Assembly: GCA_030745255.1 (NCBI GenBank)
Contig: JASLOY010000151.1
Location: forward strand, 1-7,931
Source of the DNA: Vicinamibacterales bacterium
GTDB lineage: Bacteria; Acidobacteriota; Vicinamibacteria; Vicinamibacterales; UBA8438
Reading direction: 5' to 3'
DNA length: 7,931 bases
Shown here piece after piece: positions 1 to 6,197 of this stretch. Every line of letters begins with the position of its first letter. Within the stretch, counting starts at the first letter, position 1. The notes under the pieces are model-generated. The model worked only from the letters and a program-made list of their open reading frames with translations. It was not told where the DNA came from and did not search any database. A program made the translations under genes and the position numbers.

Positions 1-1239
1 CTCGTTGACGCGGGTCGCGAACTCGGCGACACGGTTCACCGCGTCCGCCTCGAAAGTCAGTCTCACACCCTCGGTCGCCAGCAGCGCCATGTACTGCTTG
101 ACGAGCGAACCACGCGGCTCGGTGAGGATCCGTACGAAATCACCGGTCTCGAGCGCATCGAGCTCCACCCTGATCGGAAATCGCCCCTGCAGCTCCGGAA
201 TCAAATCAGCCGGCTTGGCCACGTGAAATGCGCCTGCGGCAATGAACAAAATGTGGTCGGTCCGGACCATGCCGTGCTTGGTGTTGACCGTCGTGCCCTC
301 GACAATCGGCAAAATGTCACGCTGCACCCCCTCGCGGCTGACGTCCGGCCCCTGACCGCCTTCGCGACCGGTGATCTTGTCGATCTCATCGATGAAGATG
401 ATGCCGGCCTGCTCGACTCGGTCGACCGCCGCCTTGCCCACGCTCTCGCTGTCGACCAGCTTTTGCTCCTCCTCGTGCACCAGATGGTCGAGTGCCTCCG
501 GCACCTTCACGCGCCGCTTCCGAGACCGGCCCTGAAACATGTTGGGCAGCATGTCCTTGATGTTGATGTCGATCTCTTCGACCGAGGACCCGGATATGAC
601 TTCGAACGACGGAAAACCCTTCTGCGGAACGTCCACCTCGACCTCGCGATCGTCGAGACGCCCCTCGGTGAGCTGCGCCTGCAGCCTGGCACGCGTTCGC
701 TCATGCTTTTCGCGCGCCGGCCCCGGATCGTTGTCCCGAACCGAAGGGGGCAGCGGCGGCAACAGCAAATCGAGCAATCGCTCCTCGGCGACCCGGCGGG
801 CCTTCTCCCGCACCTCGACCAACCGCTCTTCGCGCACCATGTCCACGGCAAGTTCGACCAGGTCGCGCACCATCGACTCGACGTCGCGTCCCACATACCC
901 GACCTCGGTGAACTTCGACGCTTCAACTTTGATAAACGGGGACTGCGCGAGCCGCGCGAGTCGACGGGCGATCTCGGTTTTCCCGACACCAGTTGGCCCA
1001 ATCATCAAGATGTTCTTGGGCGCCACCTCCTCGGCCAGATCTGGCGTGAGCTTTTGACGCCGCATCCGATTCCGCAGAGCCACCGCCACGGCGCGTTTCG
1101 CCTGTGCCTGCGAGATGACGTATTTATCGAGCTCGGCGACGATTTGCCGGGGGGTCAACGCATCGACGGTCGGCTCGGTTGGCACATCCGGCTGGATCGC
1201 CCCATCCGCTGCGGTCGACTCAGGAAGATAGATGGGCAT
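1..1239 (-). CDS. hslU: HslU, ATPase/unfoldase of the HslVU protease (C-terminus outside window)
   Basis: AAA+ ATPase that unfolds cytoplasmic proteins and feeds them to the HslV peptidase. The 413 residues present show the whole HslU signature: a conserved N-terminal stretch beginning LTPRQIVAELDKY at residue 28, Walker A GPTGVGKT at 81-88, the pore-loop motif GYVG shortly after, a charged I-domain in the middle, Walker B with FIDEIDK at 282-288, and the sensor region GAFHVAKPADLIPELQGR. The reading frame is open at position 1, ending in ...ATRVNE; compared with the E. coli protein (443 aa, known family) about 45 to 50 residues are missing, including the C-terminal tail that docks into HslV. 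The ATG at 1239 is the only start codon between the hslV stop and the conserved domain edge apart from weak GTG/TTG codons inside. It leaves about 24 extra Pro/Glu/Asp-rich residues relative to E. coli. No Shine-Dalgarno is visible. It lies 36 nt behind hslV, in the same frame, so the two are surely co-expressed. Confidence 0.97.
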   Translation of the reverse strand, partial: MPIYLPESTAADGAIQPDVPTEPTVDALTPRQIVAELDKYVISQAQAKRAVAVALRNRMRRQKLTPDLAEEVAPKNILMIGPTGVGKTEIARRLARLAQSPFIKVEASKFTEVGYVGRDVESMVRDLVELAVDMVREERLVEVREKARRVAEERLLDLLLPPLPPSVRDNDPGPAREKHERTRARLQAQLTEGRLDDREVEVDVPQKGFPSFEVISGSSVEEIDINIKDMLPNMFQGRSRKRRVKVPEALDHLVHEEEQKLVDSESVGKAAVDRVEQAGIIFIDEIDKITGREGGQGPDVSREGVQRDILPIVEGTTVNTKHGMVRTDHILFIAAGAFHVAKPADLIPELQGRFPIRVELDALETGDFVRILTEPRGSLVKQYMALLATEGVRLTFEADAVNRVAEFATRVNE

Positions 1240-1275
1240 CTGTGGGCGCCGGAGGAGGACCGACTCTGATTCGTC

Positions 1276-1803
1276 CTACAACTCTTCGATCGTGACACTG
1301 GCGTTTGTGTAAATGCAAATGGACGCAGCGATTTCCATGGCCCGCTCGGCGATCTCCCGGGCCCCGAGCTCGGTATGACGCGCCAGCGACTTGGCGGCGG
1401 CCATCGCATAGCCCCCCCCTGAGCCGATGGCGATGATGCCATCGTCCGGCTCGATCAGGTCGCCGGTACCAGACAAGAGGAACGTCGAGTCGGCGTTGAG
1501 GACGAGGAGCATCGCCTCGAGCCGACGCAGGAGACGGTCGGTCCGCCAATCCTTGGCCAGCTCGACTGCCGACCGCTCCAGGTTGCCGCGGTGCTGCTCC
1601 AGCTTGGACTCGAACCGGGAGAACAGCGCGAACGAATCGGCGGCCGACCCGGCGAACCCGGCCAGGATCTGGTCGTGGTAGAGCCGCCGAATCTTGCGGG
1701 CACTCTGTTTCACGACGGTGTCGCCGAAGGTGACCTGTCCGTCACCGGCCATGACGGCATGTCCGTTGTGACGCACCGACAGTACGGTCGTACTCCGTAT
1801 CAT
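1276..1803 (-). CDS. hslV: HslV, threonine peptidase subunit of the HslVU protease
   Basis: Proteasome-beta-like N-terminal-nucleophile peptidase that forms the double hexamer cleaving substrates delivered by HslU. The 175-aa product aligns along its length with E. coli HslV (176 aa, recalled). The predicted nucleophile is Thr5, preceded by a four-residue leader MIRS that would be removed to expose it. With Thr5 counted as mature residue 1, Asp21, Lys37 and Ser128 fall exactly at the family positions 17, 33 and 124. Other conserved blocks are AGDGQ, AGFAGS, ELAKDWRTD, IGSGGGYA and the C-terminal ICIYTN...TIEEL. The start is fixed: an in-frame TAG lies four codons upstream of the ATG and no alternative start precedes Thr5. 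There is no purine-rich Shine-Dalgarno ahead of it. It sits 64 nt behind the permease gene and 36 nt ahead of hslU. Confidence 0.97.
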   Translation of the reverse strand: MIRSTTVLSVRHNGHAVMAGDGQVTFGDTVVKQSARKIRRLYHDQILAGFAGSAADSFALFSRFESKLEQHRGNLERSAVELAKDWRTDRLLRRLEAMLLVLNADSTFLLSGTGDLIEPDDGIIAIGSGGGYAMAAAKSLARHTELGAREIAERAMEIAASICIYTNASVTIEEL

Positions 1804-1867
1804 GGTTCGAGCCTATCACGGCGCACTCGAGAAGGCAGGAGTCTGAAAGCGGAACTGAATCTGGGCC

Positions 1868-3256
1868 TCAGGCGCGAGCTCGCGAGCGCCGCATGAGCAG
1901 ATAGACTGGCACACCGGCGGCAATGACGAGGGCACCCGCGCCAGAGGTCACCGGACTGCGCCACAATGCGTTGAGGACGATCAGCAGGCTGGCCACGGCG
2001 AAGACGAGCGGCGCGAGCGGATACCCCCACGCTCGGAACGGTCGAGCCTCGTTCGGGTCGCGGCGGCGCAACACGAACAGCGCCGTCACTGCGACACCGG
2101 CGAACAGCACCACCGCGAAGCCGGTGTACTCGACGAGCTGCTCGAAGCGGCCGGACAAGACGAGCAGACAGGCCCAGACGCCCTGGGCCACGATCGCCAC
2201 GAGTGGCGTGCGAAACCGGGGATCGACCCGGGCCGCCATCGCGGGGAACTGGCCATCGCGTGCCATCGCATAGTAAACGCGCGGACCGGCCATCACCATC
2301 GCGCTGATGCTCGCGGCGATCATCACCACCGACGCGGCCGCGACCGGGCCGGCGATCCTGGGCCCAAACAGCCGGTCAGCTGCCGCGTCCCCAACTCGGA
2401 CGTCCACCGCCGCGAACTCCGTCAACGGCAAGGCATAGATGAAGAGCAGGTTCAGAAACAGATAGATCACCACTACCACGACCGTGCCCACCCCGAGTGC
2501 CAACGGCACATTGCGCCCGGGATCCCGAATCTCTTCGGCCACATAGGCGGCCGCGTTCCATCCCGAGTAGCTAAACATGACCGGGACGAGCGCCAGTACC
2601 CAGAGCGTGGGCGAGACGGCGCCACCGGTGGTGAAGTGAGCGGTGTTTCCTTCACCGAGCCCGAACCCCAGTGCCACGAAAGCAACCAGGAGCGCGACCT
2701 TCATCCCCGCCAGGAGATTCTGGATGATCCGTCCGGGACCGAGACCGAGAATGTGCACTCCCGACAAGCAGGCGATCACCAGAACTGCCACGAGCGCTTG
2801 CGGCGACACCACGAGATCGAGCAGACCGAGCGGCACGGTCAAGAGCGGTGTTGTATCGCCAGCCGCCGGCAGGAACCGGCTGAGGTAGCTGGCCAACCCG
2901 ACCGCGCTGGCGGCGATCGCACCGGCAAAACCAGCGACGAACGAGGTCCATCCGGTGAGGAACCCCGCAAGCGGACCGAACGCTTCGCGCAGATATACGT
3001 ACTCGCCGCCGGCCCGCGGCCGCAACGCGGCCAGCTCGGCGTAGGCCATTGCCCCGGCGAACGCCAGCACACCACCGGCCCCCCAGACGGCGACCATCGC
3101 CCAGGGATGCGGTACCGACTGCGCGACGAACGCCGGCACCAGAAAGATGCCACCGCCGATGACGTTGGACACGACGATAGCGGCGCCGTCGAGCGGACCG
3201 AGACGCCGGTCGAGCGCAGGCGGGATTCGATTGGCAGATGACGAAACGTCGGTCAC
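1868..3256 (-). CDS. APC-superfamily amino acid permease, 12 membrane segments
   Basis: Integral inner-membrane transporter of the amino acid/polyamine/organocation superfamily; it probably takes up or exchanges amino acids, but the substrate cannot be read from the sequence. The 462-aa product has about twelve hydrophobic segments. Segment 1 contains GGGIF at 34-38, the glycine-rich unwound helix that binds the substrate amino and carboxyl groups in this superfamily. The loop after segment 2 carries ELAALRPRAGGEY, segment 6 has FSYSGWNAAAYVAEEI followed by RDPGRNVPLAL, and segment 8 leads into GPRVYYAMARDG; all are typical of APC/LAT-like permeases. Length is normal for the family. The start is a GTG, 4 nt after the stop of the upstream lipoprotein gene, so translation is probably coupled to it. 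The C-terminus ends in a short basic tail (RRSRARA). No extra regulatory domain is present. Confidence 0.9.
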   Translation of the reverse strand: MTDVSSSANRIPPALDRRLGPLDGAAIVVSNVIGGGIFLVPAFVAQSVPHPWAMVAVWGAGGVLAFAGAMAYAELAALRPRAGGEYVYLREAFGPLAGFLTGWTSFVAGFAGAIAASAVGLASYLSRFLPAAGDTTPLLTVPLGLLDLVVSPQALVAVLVIACLSGVHILGLGPGRIIQNLLAGMKVALLVAFVALGFGLGEGNTAHFTTGGAVSPTLWVLALVPVMFSYSGWNAAAYVAEEIRDPGRNVPLALGVGTVVVVVIYLFLNLLFIYALPLTEFAAVDVRVGDAAADRLFGPRIAGPVAAASVVMIAASISAMVMAGPRVYYAMARDGQFPAMAARVDPRFRTPLVAIVAQGVWACLLVLSGRFEQLVEYTGFAVVLFAGVAVTALFVLRRRDPNEARPFRAWGYPLAPLVFAVASLLIVLNALWRSPVTSGAGALVIAAGVPVYLLMRRSRARA

Positions 3257-3260
3257 GCGC

Positions 3261-3755
3261 CTACTGCGTCAGCAGCTGGCGGTCGATGTCGATCGAGTCC
3301 AGACGGACCCACTGGTCGCCGCGGTGCTTGACAAACAGATCCATCGTCACATCGACAAAGCCACTATGGGCCAGCATCTCGTCCCGCGCCTGCTCGCCGG
3401 TGTAGCCTCGCTCCGACTCGAGCCGGAACTCGATTGTAGACGAACCGGCATCGAGGCCCTCGGTGCCGAACGCATGGACGTAGGAAGTGCCCCATTCCTC
3501 CTCTTCGCCCTGTCGCCGAAACACGCCGTTGAGCTGGACGTAGCGGATCGTATCGTCGGTTGTGTTCTGGAGCCGGAACGACACGGTCGGCACGAGTTTG
3601 TTTCGACCCAGGGGGTCAAGGCCGGCGTTGAACCAGCCGCTCGAGACCTGGGTCATCTGCAGCGACTCCGGCGCGTCGAGGGGAGGCGCGCAGCCGGCCC
3701 CGAAAACGACGATCACCAGGCTGAATACGACACCAAGGTGCAGTCTCGACATCAT
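3261..3755 (-). CDS. Putative small lipoprotein of unknown function
   Basis: I do not recognise the family. The 164-aa product opens with a basic/hydrophobic leader (MMSRLHLG then a run of V/L/I/F) ending in FGAGC, which puts a candidate lipidated cysteine at residue 22. The -3 position is Gly rather than the usual Leu/Val/Ile, so the lipobox is not ideal. The mature part, rich in beta-type sequence, contains FRLQNTTDDTIRYVQLNGVF, then a charged EEEEW patch, and near the end VTMDLFVKHRGDQWVRLDSI. This reads like a single beta-sandwich, resembling the broad class of secreted FxLxN-type domains. Two adjacent ATG codons start it; an in-frame TGA lies seven codons upstream, so the start is well bounded. 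There is no Shine-Dalgarno. It lies 96 nt after the anti-sigma gene and 4 nt before the permease GTG, which suggests a functional or at least expression link with the permease. Confidence 0.75.
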   Translation of the reverse strand: MMSRLHLGVVFSLVIVVFGAGCAPPLDAPESLQMTQVSSGWFNAGLDPLGRNKLVPTVSFRLQNTTDDTIRYVQLNGVFRRQGEEEEWGTSYVHAFGTEGLDAGSSTIEFRLESERGYTGEQARDEMLAHSGFVDVTMDLFVKHRGDQWVRLDSIDIDRQLLTQ

Positions 3756-3761
3756 GGGTAG

Positions 3762-3767
3762 ATTGTA
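3762..3767 (-). promoter_or_regulatory. Candidate -10 hexamer for a leaderless lipoprotein/permease transcript
   Basis: The minus strand reads TACAAT here, one mismatch from the consensus TATAAT. Six nucleotides separate it from the first ATG of the lipoprotein gene, so a transcript starting about 7 nt after the hexamer would begin at the start codon. No good TTGACA-like -35 element occurs at 16 to 18 nt; a TTGAAA occurs but at 27 nt, which is too far. The absence of a Shine-Dalgarno at this gene fits leaderless initiation. The call rests on one hexamer and is weak. Confidence 0.25.
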
Positions 3768-3851
3768 GCCTAGTCAGTCCCCGACGGGCTCCAGTTTCAA
3801 AAGGAATGGACACGCCTGCTGAAACCCTGCAGGTCCAAGCCGGCGCGGCGC

Positions 3852-4598
3852 TTACCTAGCCGACACCCGCCTCAGATAGTCGAGCAGCTGCTGTCTCGGT
3901 CGGTCGGCCCCGGTCACCTCGAATTCCCCGAACGCACGTTGTATCTCGGTCAGGTCGGCCTGGCGCCGATTCGCGATGCGCTCCTCCTCACGCAGGAGTT
4001 GGCCGACGGCCCGCAACAACGACTCGTCGGCGGCGGCCGTCACGCCCGGACCCAAAATCACTTCAGCACCTGGCTGGAGAGGCACGGTGTCGCGCGACTG
4101 TCGGCCCACGGCGACCGGCGTGCCGCGCAGGGGCTGGACCGGCTCCGGCGGCTCGGCCCCACGCGTCGGCGGATCGACGCGTGACGCCGCCTCCGGTTGC
4201 GTGGTGGCTTCGGGCTCTGTGTCGCTCCAGCCAATCCGGAGCACCATTCCCCCCCTGCCAATTTCCAGCTCGGGCTTTGTGATGGTCGCTGCCGCCACCA
4301 GCACGACGGCCGCCGCCGTGGTCAGCCCCCAGACCGGCGGGCGCCGCAGCCGACTCCAGACCGACATGGTGACGGGCTCCGGCTTCGCGTCGGACACCAT
4401 ACGAAAGCCGAGCTCTGCCTGCGGCGGCACCCACGCCTCGAGGTTCCCGCGAACGTCTTTCAGCCCGCTGACCTCGTCGGCACACTGGACGCACACGCGC
4501 AAATGCGCCTCGACGCGCGCACGTGCCTCGGCATCGGCCTCCCCGTAGAGGTAATCGATCAACGCGCCCTTCTCGACACAGCTATTCGTCTCGGTCAT
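3852..4598 (-). CDS. Membrane-anchored zinc-finger anti-sigma factor
   Basis: Predicted to hold the neighbouring ECF sigma factor inactive at the membrane until an envelope or redox signal releases it. The N-terminus carries the zinc-binding anti-sigma (ZAS, zf-HC2-like) pattern: Cys7, then His32, Cys36 and Cys39 as HLRVCVQC. One hydrophobic segment, about residues 89-106 (VWGLTTAAAVVLVAAATI), would cross the membrane, leaving the first 88 residues inside and about 140 outside. The outer part has a Pro/Glu/Thr-rich stretch (about 125-165) and a charged C-terminal helix region with LLREEERIANRRQ that may form a coiled coil; I know no named sensor domain there. The start ATG overlaps the sigma stop codon as ATGA, the classical arrangement for coupled, stoichiometric sigma/anti-sigma synthesis. 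The product is 248 aa. Identity as the cognate regulator is inferred from motif plus position. Confidence 0.88.
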   Translation of the reverse strand: MTETNSCVEKGALIDYLYGEADAEARARVEAHLRVCVQCADEVSGLKDVRGNLEAWVPPQAELGFRMVSDAKPEPVTMSVWSRLRRPPVWGLTTAAAVVLVAAATITKPELEIGRGGMVLRIGWSDTEPEATTQPEAASRVDPPTRGAEPPEPVQPLRGTPVAVGRQSRDTVPLQPGAEVILGPGVTAAADESLLRAVGQLLREEERIANRRQADLTEIQRAFGEFEVTGADRPRQQLLDYLRRVSAR

Positions 4599-5263
4599 CG
4601 ATCTAGATTTACCACCTTGCGACTACTTCTGGCCATTAACCCGGTCGGCGGGAGTCCGACGATGCCTTCCAGGCCGTGCACGCCGCTTCGCTGCAACTGA
4701 CGCCGCAACACCCCGAGCCCCTGATAGAGCCGGGTCTTGACCGTGCTCAGTGGGCACTTTTGGAGGTCGGCAATCTCCTGGAATGTCAGCCCATGATACT
4801 CCTTCAGCACGATCGTGGTCCGCTGCTCCTCCGACAGAGCCGACATCGCGCGAGTGATGACCCGCCCGAGGTCGTGCCGCACCACCCGCTCCTCTGCCGT
4901 CTCTGCCGACCTGTCGGCCGGGGCCGGCTCGGTATCGGCGTCGAGCGACGTGACCTTCGTCGTCCGCCGCTCGCGGCGGATCCAGTCACGGCAGAGATTC
5001 AGAGCGATCCGGTAGATCCAAGATGAGAATTTTGCCTGGCCTTTGAACCCCTTGAGGGCGCGAAAGGCTCGCAGAAACGTTTCCTGGCAGATGTCTCGGG
5101 CATCCTCCTCACGACCGAGCACACGGTAGGCCAAGGCAAAGATCGGGCGCTCCCAGCGCACCACGAGCTGGTTGAAACTTTCCATGTCACCGGCGGTCGA
5201 GAGCGCGACAAGCTCTTCGTCAGTTCTCTGCATGCCGAAAACGGCAGTCTGGGCTCCGCTCAT
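4595..5263 (-). CDS. ECF (sigma-24/RpoE-like) RNA polymerase sigma factor
   Basis: Alternative sigma factor that would direct RNA polymerase to a stress or envelope regulon. The 222-aa product has only regions 2 and 4. Region 2 spans about 30-98, with the core-binding/-10 part YRVLGREEDARDICQETFLR and the FSSWIYRIALNLCRDWIRR block. A variable, acidic linker covers about 103-130. Region 4 spans about 140-190, with LSEEQRTTIVLKEYHGLT and a helix-turn-helix at about 159-179 (EIADLQKCPLSTVKTRL) for -35 recognition. After region 4 there is a roughly 30-residue tail, longer than in typical family members. The ATG at 5263 is chosen over Met11 because a GGGAG lies just before it; the spacing of 3 nt is short, so the site is weak. 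The gene overlaps the downstream anti-sigma gene by 4 nt and diverges from the HTH-REC gene. Confidence 0.93.
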   Translation of the reverse strand: MSGAQTAVFGMQRTDEELVALSTAGDMESFNQLVVRWERPIFALAYRVLGREEDARDICQETFLRAFRALKGFKGQAKFSSWIYRIALNLCRDWIRRERRTTKVTSLDADTEPAPADRSAETAEERVVRHDLGRVITRAMSALSEEQRTTIVLKEYHGLTFQEIADLQKCPLSTVKTRLYQGLGVLRRQLQRSGVHGLEGIVGLPPTGLMARSSRKVVNLDR

Positions 5264-5289
5264 GGTCTCCCGGGTGCGTCGTCGTGTTC

Positions 5290-5295
5290 ATTATG
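5290..5295 (-). promoter_or_regulatory. Candidate -10 hexamer for the sigma/anti-sigma transcript
   Basis: The minus strand reads CATAAT here, 26 nt before the sigma ATG. That would give a leader of roughly 19 nt that includes the GGGAG preceding the start. No recognisable TTGACA-type -35 is found 16 to 18 nt upstream, and no standard ECF GAAC...TC pair was found either. It is a guess from position and one hexamer. Confidence 0.2.
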
Positions 5296-5331
5296 GTCCC
5301 GCACGCGGCAGGACTCGACCCGAACCACGTG

Positions 5332-5354
5332 CGGTGGCTCGAGCCTGGCCACCG
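5332..5354. repeat. Perfect 7-bp inverted repeat, candidate operator or hairpin
   Basis: CGGTGGC at 5332-5338 is matched by its reverse complement GCCACCG at 5348-5354, with a 9-nt spacer. It lies 37 to 59 bp upstream of the CATAAT hexamer that faces the sigma gene, a place where an activator or repressor could bind. There is no T-run after either arm, so it does not look like a terminator. In GC-rich DNA such a repeat can occur by chance. Confidence 0.35.
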
Positions 5355-5383
5355 TACAGGTCGCTGGTATCTGATTAGACGCC

Positions 5384-5461
5384 GTCGAACACAAAGTGGT
5401 CTGGGCAAATCGTCCGGACCGACCGCCGCAAGCGCGACGGCGTAGGGTGTCGGTCGAACAC
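5384..5461. repeat. 9-bp direct repeat GTCGAACAC, two copies 69 bp apart
   Basis: The identical nonamer GTCGAACAC occurs at 5384-5392 and 5453-5461, both inside the divergent promoter region. The second copy overlaps the interrupted palindrome at 5445-5463. Sixty-nine base pairs is between six and seven helical turns, so paired binding by one regulator is conceivable. Two copies are too few to exclude chance. Confidence 0.3.
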
Positions 5462-5463
5462 CC
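5445..5463. repeat. Interrupted palindrome GGGTGT-N7-ACACCC, candidate operator
   Basis: GGGTGT at 5445-5450 and ACACCC at 5458-5463 are perfect reverse complements separated by 7 nt. The inner bases extend the symmetry (TCG before, CGA after) if one extra A is tolerated. A 19-bp dyad of this size is a typical footprint for a dimeric DNA-binding protein. It lies about 145 bp upstream of the HTH-REC start codon. Its right half contains one copy of the 9-bp direct repeat listed separately. Confidence 0.35.
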
Positions 5464-5606
5464 CCAGAGCACTGACTGCCTACGGTATCATCTGAGGATG
5501 AGAATAGGTGCGTTGGGCGGTCGCGCCTGTCGTCGGCCCACGGAAAAAGCCGGGCCGGAACCTGTCAAATGGTGGTACCCTGACCTATTCGAGACGCTAG
5601 AACGTC

Positions 5607-6197
5607 ATGATCGATGAAACATTTCTAACAACGGACGAGGTCCTTGAGTACCTGCAGGTCAATCGAAGGACCGTGTACCGGCTTATCAAAGCAGGGAAGA
5701 TTCCGGCGGTGCGGGTCGGGCGACAGTGGCGTTTCCGAAAAACTGACATCGATGCATGGCTGGAACGTGAGCGGTCACACACCGTCCGTCCGCCGGTGTC
5801 GTCCACCGCGACGGCGCAACCGGCCAAACCGGACGGGCATCCCCGCGTACTGGTGGTGGACGACGAAGCCAGCATTCGCGATCTCCTGTCCAAGACACTG
5901 GCGCTGGCGGACTATGACGTCGACGTCGAGCCCGACGGGCGAGTCGCACTCGAACGTCTGCGGCTGTTCGGCTACGACCTGCTCATCACAGATCTCAAGA
6001 TGCCCGGGATGGACGGTCTGACCGTCATCAATGAAGCGCGGCGTCTGAACGAGAATTTGCCGGTCATCATCATCACCGGCTTCTCGACCGAGGCCAGCGC
6101 GATTGAAGCCGCCAATCTCGGTGTGTCGGGATACCTCACGAAACCATTCAAGGTACCCAAGGTGCTCTCGGTCGCAGCCAGGGCGCTCGGCGAGTAG
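5607..6197 (+). CDS. Helix-turn-helix (excisionase/MerR-type) fused to a C-terminal receiver domain
   Basis: A 196-aa protein in two parts. Residues 5-55 are a HTH_17-type excisionase/MerR-like DNA-binding domain: FLTTDEVLEYLQVNRRTVYR, then LIKAGKIPAVRVGRQWRF and DIDAWL. After a Pro/Ala/Thr-rich linker (about 57-78), residues 79-196 form a complete CheY-like receiver domain: acidic pair Asp85-Asp86, phospho-acceptor Asp129 in ITDLKMPGMDG, switch Thr157 and Tyr176, and the invariant Lys179 in LTKPF. All catalytic residues are intact, so phosphorylation by a histidine kinase is expected; no kinase is in the window. Domain order is the reverse of ordinary response regulators. The start is fixed by a TAG three codons upstream of the ATG, and no later start spares the HTH. 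No Shine-Dalgarno is seen. It probably acts as a phosphorylation-controlled DNA-binding regulator; targets are unknown. It lies 33 nt ahead of the ABC-F gene and diverges from the sigma operon. Confidence 0.93.
   Translation: MIDETFLTTDEVLEYLQVNRRTVYRLIKAGKIPAVRVGRQWRFRKTDIDAWLERERSHTVRPPVSSTATAQPAKPDGHPRVLVVDDEASIRDLLSKTLALADYDVDVEPDGRVALERLRLFGYDLLITDLKMPGMDGLTVINEARRLNENLPVIIITGFSTEASAIEAANLGVSGYLTKPFKVPKVLSVAARALGE

Larger units (their letters stand above)
5264..5606. other. Divergent intergenic region between the sigma operon and the HTH-REC/ABC-F pair
   Basis: These 343 bp separate two oppositely transcribed units and must hold promoters for both. I see a CATAAT hexamer facing the sigma gene, a 7-bp inverted repeat, an interrupted palindrome and a 9-bp direct repeat, each listed separately. 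No convincing -35/-10 pair faces the HTH-REC gene. Short open frames cross the region but only one looks even slightly protein-like (39 codons from 5498, overlapping the HTH-REC start), and its third-position GC is lower than that of the real genes. No RNA gene or riboswitch was recognised. Confidence 0.6.

Noticed and set aside
1251..1258. GGAGGAGG on the plus strand, a perfect Shine-Dalgarno
   Set aside because: No start codon follows at a usable distance, and the region is the hslV-hslU junction on the opposite strand.
223..1269. A 348-codon open frame on the plus strand
   Set aside because: It lies antisense to hslU, whose Walker A, Walker B and sensor motifs are unmistakable. Long antisense frames are expected in high-GC coding DNA, and its product resembles no family.
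2636..3241. A 201-codon plus-strand frame
   Set aside because: Antisense to the permease, which has clear membrane segments and APC motifs. The plus-strand product is low-complexity and charged, as expected for a shadow frame.
3795..3800. TTGAAA on the minus strand as a -35 for the TACAAT hexamer
   Set aside because: The spacing is 27 nt, far outside the usable 16 to 18 nt.
3768..3851. Possible terminator after the anti-sigma gene
   Set aside because: A 6-bp GTTTCA/TGAAAC pairing exists but with a loop of about 21 nt, no GC-rich stem and no T-run; not a convincing terminator.
5607..5780. Excisionase-like HTH as evidence of a prophage or integrative element
   Set aside because: The domain is fused to a receiver, and no integrase, attachment-site repeat, tRNA or other phage gene is present nearby.
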